From NCBI GenBank assembly GCA_019246375.1, contig JAFAQO010000517.1, positions 1 through 6,384 of the forward strand: a DNA stretch of 6,384 nucleotides. Reading direction: 5' to 3'. The translations under genes and the position numbers were made by a program. Shown piece by piece: positions 1 through 5,576 of this stretch. Under the pieces are notes generated by a model, which saw only the letters and a list, made by a program, of their open reading frames with translations, ran no database searches and was not told the DNA's origin. This stretch comes from Mycobacterium sp. Its GTDB lineage: Bacteria; Actinomycetota; Actinomycetes; Mycobacteriales; Mycobacteriaceae. Numbering within the stretch: position 1 is the first letter of the stretch; each line of letters begins with the position of its first letter.

Positions 1-72
1 GGTCATCAGACCCGTGTGGCCGTGCCGCCGAGCATCGACAATCACCACCGTCATCGCGTTGACCAGCACCAT
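1..72 (-). CDS. Possible 5' end of a divergent gene, cut by the window edge
   Basis: Reading leftwards, an ATG at 72-70 opens a frame that stays open for 24 codons to the window edge. The peptide begins MVLVNAMTVVIVDA and then carries a basic, His-containing stretch. About 20 of its 24 codons end in G or C, a better coding bias than the opposing plus-strand frame. A GGAG sits 9 nt before the ATG, and a stop codon lies just upstream in the same frame, so the start is plausible. The fragment is too short to assign to a family. If real, the gene is divergent from the repeat-protein/glycosyltransferase unit and the space between them would hold both promoters. It could also be chance. Confidence 0.3.
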   Translation of the reverse strand, partial: MVLVNAMTVVIVDARRHGHTGLMT

Positions 73-117
73 GAAGACCTACTCCATCACCCGCTACCGC
101 TGTTCGGTCGGAACGCG

Positions 118-522
118 GTGCCAAAACAGAGGACCACGGACGGGCGAGATACGCCGGCTGACGGCCAGATGAGCCATAACGGCAAAGACTTAGCCGAAAC
201 CAACGGTCAACACGCACCGGAAACCAACGGGCAACAACCAATCAATACCGAGAGCGAAGAACCGGTCGAAACCAACGGCCAACATCCACACGCGACAAAT
301 GGCCAACAGCCTGCCGAAACCAACGGTCAACACCCGCGCGAAAACACAAGCGAACCGGTCGAAACCAACGGCCACGAGTCCGGTGAGACATTTTCTGTGG
401 AGCCATCATTCGAAGACGATCAAGTGAATGAGCATCAGTGGGTCGGGTTTTGGCCTACCAGCGGTGCGACCTTCCCGGTCGGCGCCTCTAGCCGCCAACC
501 GCAGACCAGTCGGATCGGCTGA
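118..522 (+). CDS. Small hydrophilic ETNGQ-repeat protein of unknown function
   Basis: I do not recognise this protein. From a GTG at 118 it would have 134 residues; an ATG at 169 (117 aa) and a GTG at 16 (168 aa) are in the same frame, and none has a convincing ribosome binding site. I discount 16 because residues from there are His-rich and look like the antisense of the possible leftward gene. The middle contains six copies of an E/A-T-N-G-Q/H motif, mostly followed by H/Q-P, with a spacing of 8 or about 16 residues. It is polar, rich in Glu, Asn, Gln and Thr, and has no Cys, signal peptide or membrane segment, so it is probably disordered. The tail is different, with aromatic residues (QWVGFW). 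It ends 17 nt before the glycosyltransferase start, so co-transcription is likely. It may be a non-conserved ORF; the repeat alone does not prove it is translated. Confidence 0.5.
   Translation: MPKQRTTDGRDTPADGQMSHNGKDLAETNGQHAPETNGQQPINTESEEPVETNGQHPHATNGQQPAETNGQHPRENTSEPVETNGHESGETFSVEPSFEDDQVNEHQWVGFWPTSGATFPVGASSRQPQTSRIG
196..375 (+). repeat. Degenerate 24-bp in-frame tandem repeat (ETNGQ units)
   Basis: Six copies of a core close to GAAACCAACGGNCAACA lie at about 196, 220, 268, 292, 316 and 361. The basic period is 24 bp, giving an 8-residue unit, with two longer spacers of 48 and 45 bp that also contain related SEEPV and SEPV segments. One copy is altered to GCGACAAATGGCCAACA. All length differences are multiples of three, so the frame is kept. 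This fits expansion by slippage or unequal crossover within a translated gene. Confidence 0.8.
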
Positions 523-539
523 TACGAGTTGAGGTTCCG

Positions 540-1790
540 ATGAGATTTGCCTTGGCAATGCATGGAACTCGTGGCGACGTCGAACCCTGCGCCACAATCG
601 GTCTAGAGCTGCTGCGCCGGGGCCATGAAGTGCGCGTTGGGGTTCCGCCCGACATGCTTGACTTCGTCCAGTCAGCCGGGCTAGCTCCAGTCCCCTACGG
701 GCCCGACGCACGTGGCATGCATGACGAGGATTTCGTACACGATTTCTGGAACGTGCAGACTCCGTTCAAGGTGGTGCGCGCAGCGAAGGAGTACCTCAAC
801 CAGGTCTGGGCCGAGATGGGCAGGACACTAACCTCCCTGGCCGATGGGGCCGACCTGCTGCTGACCGGCATGATCCAGCAGGGACTCGCCGCCAATGTCG
901 CAGAGTACTACGGCATTCCGCTGGCTGGGCTGCACTGCTTCCCCGTAAGGGTCAACGGACAGCTCCTTCCAATGCTGCCATCGCCGTTGGTCCGCTGCGG
1001 TATTTCGGCGCTGTGGTGGCTGCATTGGCGCGTGACAAAGGGGGCAGAGGACGCCCAACGCCGCCAACTAGGCCTACCGAAAGCAATTGAACCCTCGACG
1101 CGGCGAATCATAGAGCGCGGATCGCTTGAGATCCAGGCCTACGATGACCTCTGCTTTTCCGGACTCGCGGCCGAATGGGCGGAGTTTGCTGACCGACGGC
1201 CCTTCGTCGGCGCATTGACGCTGGATCTCGCGATGGACGCCGATGACGAGGTCGCTTCCTGGATTGCTGCGGGAAAGCCGCCAATTTACTTCGGGTTCGG
1301 CAGCATGCCGGTCCGATCGCCCGCCGATACGGTCGCCATGATCAGCGCTGCCTGCACGCAGTTAGGCGAGCGAGCGTTGATCTGCACCGGCACCAATGAC
1401 GTCAGTCGCATCGCACAATTCGAAAATACGAAGATTGTCAGTGCGGTGAGCCACGCAGCGGTCTTCTCGTCCTGCCGCGCGGTCGTTCACCACGGTGGCG
1501 CCGGCACTACGGCCGCTGGCATGCGAGCCGGAGTCCCCACGCTGATCCTGTGGGTCACCGCCGATCAGCCGATCTGGGCGGCTGCGGTCAAGCGGTTGAA
1601 AGTCGGCTGCGCGCGGCGCTTCTCAACTACCACCGAGGAATCGCTGGTGGCCGAGCTGCGCCGCATCCTCGCTCCGCAATACGTCACTCGAGCCAGGCAG
1701 GTCGCCACACAGATGACCAAACCCGCCGAAAGTGTTACTACCGCCGCCGATCTGCTGGAAGCTTGCGCCAGCGGAAGGCGGTGCCGCTGA
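540..1790 (+). CDS. GT1-family glycosyltransferase, Rv1524/GtfA/GtfB-like (surface glycolipid)
   Basis: This 416-residue protein has the full length and GT-B layout of the mycobacterial GT1 enzymes that attach rhamnose or related sugars to glycopeptidolipids and other surface glycolipids; it closely resembles my recollection of M. tuberculosis Rv1524 (about 414 aa). The N-terminal acceptor domain opens with GTRGDVEPC (residues 9-17), where Asp13 matches the catalytic base position of the vancomycin GtfB-type subfamily. A family-typical stretch, RRQLGLPKA, is at 174-182. The C-terminal nucleotide-sugar domain shows IYFGFGSMP (249-257), the donor-site signature VVHHGGAGTTA (315-325) and DQP at 342-344. 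No signal peptide or membrane segment is present, so it should work in the cytoplasm or at the membrane face. The ATG at 540 has a GAGG 5 nt upstream. Its stop overlaps the start of the next gene. The sugar donor and acceptor position cannot be deduced. Confidence 0.93.
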   Translation: MRFALAMHGTRGDVEPCATIGLELLRRGHEVRVGVPPDMLDFVQSAGLAPVPYGPDARGMHDEDFVHDFWNVQTPFKVVRAAKEYLNQVWAEMGRTLTSLADGADLLLTGMIQQGLAANVAEYYGIPLAGLHCFPVRVNGQLLPMLPSPLVRCGISALWWLHWRVTKGAEDAQRRQLGLPKAIEPSTRRIIERGSLEIQAYDDLCFSGLAAEWAEFADRRPFVGALTLDLAMDADDEVASWIAAGKPPIYFGFGSMPVRSPADTVAMISAACTQLGERALICTGTNDVSRIAQFENTKIVSAVSHAAVFSSCRAVVHHGGAGTTAAGMRAGVPTLILWVTADQPIWAAAVKRLKVGCARRFSTTTEESLVAELRRILAPQYVTRARQVATQMTKPAESVTTAADLLEACASGRRCR

Positions 1791-2554
1791 TGTGGGGCCT
1801 AGTTCTGTTGTTCGCGCTTAGCGCTGCCCAAGATCCGGTGCGGATCGGAGTTATGGCGCTTCTGATCGCGCGCCCACGGCCCATGCACAATCTGCTCGCA
1901 TACTGGCTCGGGCTGATGGCAACGGGTTACGGCGCTGCCCTGGCTGCGCTGTTCGGGCTACACGACTTCTTGTCTCCAGTTGCGCGAGTTATGACTTCTG
2001 TCGCCAGACACCCGGCTGTTCCGCCCACGCAGATCGCCCTTGGTGTGGTTGTGATTTCCACCGCTGCAATGCTTGCCGTGCGCAGCTCGCCGCGTCAGGT
2101 AGCACATGCGGCGGTGCCCGGCGCCGCGACACCGGGCGGCGATCCGTCTCCTATGATGCTCCAGCCGAATACACCGACCGGATTCTCGCGGATGTCGTTG
2201 TCGTCGTGGTCCGGCCTGCTTCAAAGCATGGTTGAAGGGCGGTCGCTGCGGATGGCGTTTGTCGCCGGGCTGTGTACGTCGACGCAGGTCATTGAGTGCG
2301 GGGCAGCGATGATCGCCATCATTGCCTCTGGAGCAGCTGCCGGCACGCAAGTCAGCGCGGCGCTCCTGTTCACCCTGGTGGCGTTCGCGATTGTCGAGGT
2401 TCCCCTGGTCAGTTGCCTGGTCGCGCCCGCCAAGACGCAAGTTGTCGTAATGCGGTTGCATGATTGGTTACGCGCTCACCGCCGCCCGATCTCCTTATTG
2501 GTCCTCGGCATGGTCGGCGTCTTCATGCTCGTGAGCGGGGTGGGCAAAATGTGA
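1790..2554 (+). CDS. GAP/Sap-like integral membrane protein (glycolipid export accessory)
   Basis: This 254-residue, very hydrophobic protein resembles the mycobacterial GAP family (glycopeptidolipid-addressing protein; sulfolipid-addressing Sap is a relative). In M. smegmatis, Gap is needed for glycopeptidolipid to reach the cell surface, so a transport role for this copy is inferred by family. About six membrane segments can be drawn: residues 1-24, 35-57, 80-98, 155-180, 188-212 and 233-251. The QDPVR motif at 14-18 and the RPRPMHNLLAYWLG segment at 28-41 are what I associate with the family. A polar, Pro-rich loop (about 100-140) separates the two halves. The open frame extends upstream to 1550, but the ATG at 1790 is preferred: it forms a TGATG overlap with the glycosyltransferase stop, has GGAAGG 11 nt upstream, and puts the first helix at the N-terminus. 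Translation is probably coupled to the glycosyltransferase. Confidence 0.85.
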   Translation: MWGLVLLFALSAAQDPVRIGVMALLIARPRPMHNLLAYWLGLMATGYGAALAALFGLHDFLSPVARVMTSVARHPAVPPTQIALGVVVISTAAMLAVRSSPRQVAHAAVPGAATPGGDPSPMMLQPNTPTGFSRMSLSSWSGLLQSMVEGRSLRMAFVAGLCTSTQVIECGAAMIAIIASGAAAGTQVSAALLFTLVAFAIVEVPLVSCLVAPAKTQVVVMRLHDWLRAHRRPISLLVLGMVGVFMLVSGVGKM

Positions 2555-2578
2555 GGTCGTGAGGGCTTGATTAGACTG

Positions 2579-2584
2579 TATAAT
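2579..2584 (+). promoter_or_regulatory. Candidate -10 element (TATAAT) for the hemophore-like gene
   Basis: A perfect TATAAT stands 24 bp after the stop of the membrane-protein gene and 105 bp before the preferred start of the hemophore-like gene. It would give a transcript start near 2591 and a leader of about 100 nt. No TTGACA-like -35 hexamer is visible at 16-18 bp upstream, which is common for mycobacterial SigA promoters. The site lies outside a coding region in an otherwise GC-rich sequence, which makes chance less likely but does not exclude it. Confidence 0.5.
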
Positions 2585-2689
2585 CTATCTTGCACGGACG
2601 CGCCAGTTAGCCTTCACCGAAGATGGCAACCGCTGGGCGGATACCGCCGTCTAGTATTGGACGGCGACGAGTCGAAAGGTTCCATAAAA

Positions 2690-3016
2690 ATGGCCACTCT
2701 CCCGTTGACCAAATGGGCTGTTGCAGTCGGCGGTCTGGCATTGTCGTTGTCGGCTGGGGCCGGGGCGGCGTCCGCGGACCCGATTATCGACACCACCTGC
2801 AATTACGGTCAGGTGATGGCGGCGCTGAACGCAAACGATCCGGCCGCTGCGGCGGAATTCAACTCATCGCCGACGGCGCAGTCGATGTTGCGTAGATTCC
2901 TCGCCTCGCCGCCGGCTCAGCGCCAGCAGATGGCCCAGCAGTTACAGGGCATCCCAGCGGCTCAGCAGTACTTGGGGACGATTCAGGCGGTCGCCGGCAC
3001 CTGCAACAACTACTGA
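2690..3016 (+). CDS. Small secreted hemophore-related (MHB-type) protein
   Basis: The 108-residue precursor has a Sec signal peptide: Lys8, a hydrophobic stretch at about 9-26, and an ASA-DP cleavage site after residue 29. The mature 79 residues are helical in character and carry just two cysteines, Cys37 and Cys105, placed to close a disulfide across the domain. The pattern (cysteine near the mature N-terminus, SSPTAQSMLRRFLASPP, GIPAAQQYL, terminal cysteine) matches the mycobacterial hemophore-related family typified by the haem carrier Rv0203. The mature chain has no histidine, whereas Rv0203 binds haem with Tyr and His residues, so haem binding here is doubtful. The frame is open back to 2567, but the ATG at 2690 is chosen because the signal peptide begins there and GAAAGG lies 10 nt upstream. 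It has its own likely promoter and no obvious functional link to the glycolipid genes. Confidence 0.85.
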   Translation: MATLPLTKWAVAVGGLALSLSAGAGAASADPIIDTTCNYGQVMAALNANDPAAAAEFNSSPTAQSMLRRFLASPPAQRQQMAQQLQGIPAAQQYLGTIQAVAGTCNNY

Positions 3017-3028
3017 GGGATCGGGCAA

Positions 3029-3070
3029 GAGATTCTCGTTGTCTCGAGATTCTCGTTGTCTCGAGATTCT
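3029..3070 (+). repeat. 17-bp tandem repeat, about 2.5 copies, in the convergent intergenic gap
   Basis: Two perfect copies of GAGATTCTCGTTGTCTC (3029-3045 and 3046-3062) are followed by the first 8 bp of a third (3063-3070). The unit junction creates the palindrome TCTCGAGA, and TCTCG/CGAGA arms could form small hairpins. It starts 12 bp after the hemophore-like stop codon and lies between that gene and the facing methyltransferase gene. It could be a minisatellite-like locus that varies between strains; a role in transcription termination is possible but has no U-tract to support it. Confidence 0.85.
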
Positions 3071-3076
3071 TAGATA

Positions 3077-3123
3077 GTGACTCCCACGGATGTGCTGGTC
3101 GTCGGTCCGGGTCCGTGTGGCCG
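3077..3123 (+). pseudogene. Possible N-terminal remnant of a FAD-dependent oxidoreductase/monooxygenase
   Basis: From a GTG at 3077 the frame reads VTPTDVLVVGPGPCG, closely matching the first beta strand and GxGxxG dinucleotide-binding loop that begin FAD-dependent aromatic-ring monooxygenases (typically TDVLVVGAGPxGL). After the final Gly the reading dissolves into Arg, Gly and Thr-rich sequence with no expected helix, and it runs into the end of the facing methyltransferase gene. This suggests the first 15 or so codons of a lost gene, left at a recombination junction. The match is short, so a chance resemblance is possible. Confidence 0.35.
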
Positions 3124-3173
3124 ACAATGTGCTGGTGGTCGCGGCTTGACGCGCCCTCACGACGGGACGCCGG

Positions 3174-3980
3174 CTAGTCCTTGACGAAGCAGTACATCCG
3201 GTACGAGAGTATTCCGCTTTCCAGTTCGTGGTAGGCGCTCGAGCCTTGCACGCCAGCGATGTCGCGGGCTATGCCATGGAGGAATGCCGGCACGTGCCGA
3301 TCGATCACTTCCAGCCACCTCTGCGAATTTTTCTCCATTCCGCGCATGACCTCCGCATTGATTTCCCTCTGTGACAGCATCCGCATCGGGGCGTTGGCCA
3401 ACGCTGCCTCCCAGGCCGGAACACCGTTGGGCGGTTGAGAATCGGCGTATAGGAAATGCCCGCCCGGGCGCAGCACACGCGCCAGTTCGGCGAGGAAACG
3501 GGGAAGCGACGGGTAGTGATTTGAGGATTCGATATTGATCACCGCGTCGAAGGATTCATCTGGGAAGGGCAGGTTCTCGGCGTCGCCTTGCACAAACTCC
3601 AAGCCCGGCAGATTGTGCCTTTTTCGGCAAAAGGCGATACCCGCCGGGTTCATGTCCAGTCCGGTGTAGGAGGCCGGATGCAAGCTGCGTGTGAGGTACG
3701 ACGCTCCGCCGCCGTGGCCGCAACCGACCTCCAGCACCCGTTTGCCGGTGAGATCAACCTGAGTGGCCGTGCGGTGGTAGAGCTGGATACAGGCTCGATT
3801 CGGCTCATCGGAGGGCGCTAGGGGGACGTTCATCGGCGGATCCTCCTCGTAGCCCCAGTTGAGAAAAACAACTTCGTCGGTGCCAAGCCGGCGGGTGAAG
3901 AAGGGGTAAAGATACTTCTGACCTTTCTGACTTAACTTCCAGACGATCGGGTGACGAAACACACGGTCCTTAAGTGTCAT
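3174..3980 (-). CDS. SAM-dependent O-methyltransferase 1, Rv2952/Mtf-like
   Basis: This 268-residue class I methyltransferase strongly resembles the mycobacterial group that includes Rv2952 (methylates phthiotriol and phenolphthiotriol dimycocerosates) and the Mtf/Rmt enzymes that O-methylate glycopeptidolipid sugars. Motifs seen: the family N-terminal block [12 protein letters not shown] (39-50) and [18 protein letters not shown] (57-74); SAM motif [12 protein letters not shown] (82-92); the acidic residue after strand 2 in GLD (107-109); QGDAENLPF (131-139); motif [12 protein letters not shown] (144-153); LRPGG (170-174). The C-terminus, [10 protein letters not shown], is shared with the second copy. 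Length is normal and the gene appears intact. The ATG at 3980 has no Shine-Dalgarno sequence but a -10-like CATACT 6 nt upstream. It is roughly two-thirds identical by eye to methyltransferase 2, which faces the other way. Whether the acceptor is a sugar or a lipid hydroxyl cannot be told. Confidence 0.93.
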   Translation of the reverse strand: MTLKDRVFRHPIVWKLSQKGQKYLYPFFTRRLGTDEVVFLNWGYEEDPPMNVPLAPSDEPNRACIQLYHRTATQVDLTGKRVLEVGCGHGGGASYLTRSLHPASYTGLDMNPAGIAFCRKRHNLPGLEFVQGDAENLPFPDESFDAVINIESSNHYPSLPRFLAELARVLRPGGHFLYADSQPPNGVPAWEAALANAPMRMLSQREINAEVMRGMEKNSQRWLEVIDRHVPAFLHGIARDIAGVQGSSAYHELESGILSYRMYCFVKD

Positions 3981-3986
3981 TGGGCG

Positions 3987-3992
3987 AGTATG
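3987..3992 (-). promoter_or_regulatory. Candidate -10 element of a leaderless promoter, methyltransferase 1
   Basis: Read on the minus strand, CATACT ends 6 nt before the ATG (spacer CGCCCA). It differs from TATACT only at the first base and keeps the A and final T that matter most. Transcription from it would start at or next to the ATG. The absence of any ribosome binding site before this ATG, and the same arrangement at the paralogous gene, support a leaderless start. Confidence 0.45.
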
Positions 3993-4257
3993 GCAGATAC
4001 AGAAGGCGAGGCTTCGGTGGTCATGACCAGACAGGTGTAGAAGCCGGGAAGGAAGCGAAGACCCGCGAACGACGACGTATTCGGGAACCCGCGCGTTGTG
4101 GAGCCAACCCGAGGTGACAAGGAATACTCAGACCGCAAAGGACGCGGCGACCCATACCTGGGGCAAGACGCCGGCGACCGGCCGCCAACGGCATGTCGAG
4201 GCGCCCGGGGTTCGCAACAGTCCCGCAGGATCAGCCCATCGCCACCGGCGTGGGCAG
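3993..4257. other. Gene-free stretch between methyltransferase 1 and the GT2 gene
   Basis: This is most of the 323-bp space between the methyltransferase 1 start and the GT2 stop. Several short frames are open on both strands, but none has a ribosome binding site, a recognisable domain or a convincing amino-acid composition. GC is high compared with the GT2 gene beside it, so the composition changes sharply near 4304. No inverted repeat pair or transposase signature strong enough to name an insertion sequence was found. It probably holds the upstream part of the methyltransferase promoter and could include decayed sequence from a past insertion. Confidence 0.4.
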
Positions 4258-4282
4258 CGCCTGAGCCTTGGGCTTCCAGGCG
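4258..4282 (-). terminator. Hairpin just downstream of the GT2 gene; possible terminator
   Basis: CGCCTG (4258-4263) pairs with CAGGCG (4277-4282), and directly inside AGCC pairs with GGCT around a TTG loop, with a 2-nt bulge on one side. This gives ten GC-rich pairs starting 21 nt beyond the minus-strand stop codon of the glycosyltransferase. There is no T-run after it on the minus strand, so it is not a classical intrinsic terminator, but many mycobacterial terminators lack a U-tract. It could also be an mRNA-stabilising structure. Confidence 0.4.
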
Positions 4283-4303
4283 AGGCACACGGCCGGCTTG
4301 ATG

Positions 4304-5134
4304 CTAGTGGGCGGTCAAATATCGAAATAGTCCGTGTTTGCGTATCAGATAAAGCATGGCCTTATACTCCCACTTATTGCGGTTCTTGCCCCTGACATCA
4401 ATGCGATTATGAATGACCTGGATGCTCGGATCGAACTGTCGCTTGACGCCCATCTTTTCCAGACGTATTGCCAAATCCTGGGCCTCGTGTGACCGTAGCA
4501 TAGGGTCATAGCCGCCAATTGATCTAAATACGTGGGAGTAAACAAGCATATTTGCTTCAGAAACCCAATATACGGATGCCGGGTCGGGAGGCTCAAGTAC
4601 GTTGGGCCAATCTCTCATGAATGGCGCAACCACTCCTTGTATAGCGTCCGCGAGCCGTCGATACCCCCTCATGCCGTCGATTATCCGCGGAAAATTGGAC
4701 GTGAAATTTCCCCACAGAGAGAATACAGCACCGTAATTATATGGGAACTGAGCGCCATCTAGTTGCCTAATCAGCCCGCCGACCAAGCCGATTCCTCGGT
4801 CGGCATACCCTGCGACAACTCGTCTCGCCACCGCGGGTATTTCGTCCGTCGCCAAATCCATGTCGGCGTCAATAAAATGGATAATCGCCTCGTCCCCGAC
4901 ATGGTTCATTATCTGATTGCGATTAGCAGCGGCACCCCTGTTCTCGGGACTCCGCACCAACTTAACTTCGTCGTCGAACTGACCAACCACATCGACGCTG
5001 TGGTCCGTGGAAGCGTCGTCGAGTACAAAGACGCAGTCGTAGCGCTGCGCCACTACCTGTGGTAGTAGTTTGCCAAGGTTATCGCCCATATTGTAGTTCG
5101 GAATGGCTGCAATAACCGGTGGCTCTTTAGGCAT
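4304..5134 (-). CDS. GT2-family (GT-A fold) glycosyltransferase, low-GC
   Basis: The 276-residue protein has the marks of an inverting GT-A glycosyltransferase of family 2: an N-terminal strand and loop VIAAIPNYNMGDNL (7-20), the nucleotide-binding DDASTD (39-44), ENRGAAANRN (64-73), the metal-binding DAD of FIDADMD (87-93), and a later acceptor/base region WVSEANML (190-197), IGGYDP (206-211) and HEAQDLAIRL (216-225), where EAQDL replaces the commoner GED-type motif. No membrane helices, so it is a cytoplasmic or membrane-peripheral enzyme, as expected for adding a sugar to a lipid-linked acceptor. The ATG at 5134 is chosen, with GAGG only 3 nt upstream; a TTG at 5143 in frame, giving 279 aa, is a real alternative. 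Several 60-base samples are about 42% GC, against 60% or more in neighbouring genes, suggesting transfer from elsewhere. Donor and acceptor are unknown. Confidence 0.9.
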   Translation of the reverse strand: MPKEPPVIAAIPNYNMGDNLGKLLPQVVAQRYDCVFVLDDASTDHSVDVVGQFDDEVKLVRSPENRGAAANRNQIMNHVGDEAIIHFIDADMDLATDEIPAVARRVVAGYADRGIGLVGGLIRQLDGAQFPYNYGAVFSLWGNFTSNFPRIIDGMRGYRRLADAIQGVVAPFMRDWPNVLEPPDPASVYWVSEANMLVYSHVFRSIGGYDPMLRSHEAQDLAIRLEKMGVKRQFDPSIQVIHNRIDVRGKNRNKWEYKAMLYLIRKHGLFRYLTAH

Positions 5135-5155
5135 GGTCCTCAACTATCTATGGAA

Positions 5156-5161
5156 ATAGTA
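5156..5161 (-). promoter_or_regulatory. Candidate -10 element (TACTAT) upstream of the GT2 gene
   Basis: On the minus strand TACTAT fits TANNNT and would place the transcript start near 5149, leaving a leader of about 15 nt before the ATG at 5134 or 6 nt before the TTG at 5143. The surrounding sequence is AT-rich, which raises the chance of a random match, and no -35 element is obvious. Confidence 0.35.
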
Positions 5162-5564
5162 ACAAAAGTTCAGTCTAGGGGCTGACGGTAGATCTGTCGT
5201 CAAACGTGGACAAGCATCGTTCGCTAAATGATTCGTGCTTCCTCTCGCTGCCGGCACGCCCAAGCGCGACGGTTGCCGTCGACACAGCAGCCGGAATGCC
5301 GCAGCACTCTGAAGTTCAGGAGATGGGCAAAACAGTTCCCGGTTAGGAACAGGTCAGGCTTGGATAACCAGCCACAGAAACACGGCTGACAAGCCAAGAC
5401 ATCGCTGCTAACGGTATATCTCCTGCCTGGCCTCGGCCGATTCCAGCGTTCCCACGTCGGGCGGGCATGCGCTGGCGCCCTGCAGTGACCGCGTTGGAGG
5501 CGATGGTTACCGGGGCTAGGAACAGTTCGATACGACAGCGCTGCGTGGGCGGGTTGGGGCCGCG
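5162..5564. other. Gene-free divergent intergenic region between GT2 and methyltransferase 2
   Basis: About 430 bp separate two divergent genes. The part next to the GT2 gene is AT-rich like that gene, while the part next to methyltransferase 2 (about 5430 onward) is GC-rich. The only open frames are short and resemble nothing known; one of 31 codons from a GTG at 5484 ends in the TGA that overlaps the methyltransferase start, but it has no credible protein character. No transposase, tRNA or clear inverted repeat was seen. The region should hold the upstream parts of two divergent promoters and the right-hand composition boundary of the GT2 segment. Confidence 0.4.
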
Positions 5565-5570
5565 TAGCCT
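5565..5570 (+). promoter_or_regulatory. Candidate -10 element (TAGCCT) of a leaderless promoter, methyltransferase 2
   Basis: TAGCCT matches TANNNT and is separated from the GTG start by exactly 6 nt (AATCCC), so that position +1 would coincide with the G of the start codon. There is no Shine-Dalgarno sequence between them. This spacing is the usual one for leaderless mycobacterial transcripts, which begin directly with ATG or GTG. No clear -35 element is visible. Confidence 0.6.
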
Positions 5571-5576
5571 AATCCC

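Noticed and set aside
16..117. Longer N-terminus for the repeat protein from a GTG at 16
   Set aside because: The extra residues are His-rich, there is no ribosome binding site, and the opposite strand has the better coding signal there.
190..375. Minus-strand open frame giving a repetitive hydrophobic peptide
   Set aside because: It is the exact antisense of the ETNGQ repeat; its periodicity comes from that repeat and it has no own start signal.
1958..2461. Long minus-strand open frame inside the GAP-like gene
   Set aside because: Arg, His and Asn-rich shadow of a strongly hydrophobic membrane protein gene; long antisense frames are common in GC-rich DNA.
2605..2625. IdeR-like iron box upstream of the hemophore-like gene (GTTAGCCT core)
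   Set aside because: Only about half of the 19-bp consensus matches when aligned without gaps, and the left half-site is missing.
3101..3127. GTCGG/CCGAC inverted repeat as a terminator between the convergent genes
   Set aside because: The 5-bp stem has a loop of about 15 nt and no T-run, so it is too weak to call.
4235..4252. PIATGV reading on the plus strand, reminiscent of a motif in some transposases
   Set aside because: Only six residues match, the flanking residues do not fit, a stop follows shortly, and no terminal inverted repeats or target duplication were found.
3977..4288. Minus-strand open frame of about 100 codons upstream of methyltransferase 1
   Set aside because: No ribosome binding site, no domain, and Arg/Ser/Pro-rich composition typical of non-coding GC-rich sequence; it also covers the likely leaderless promoter.
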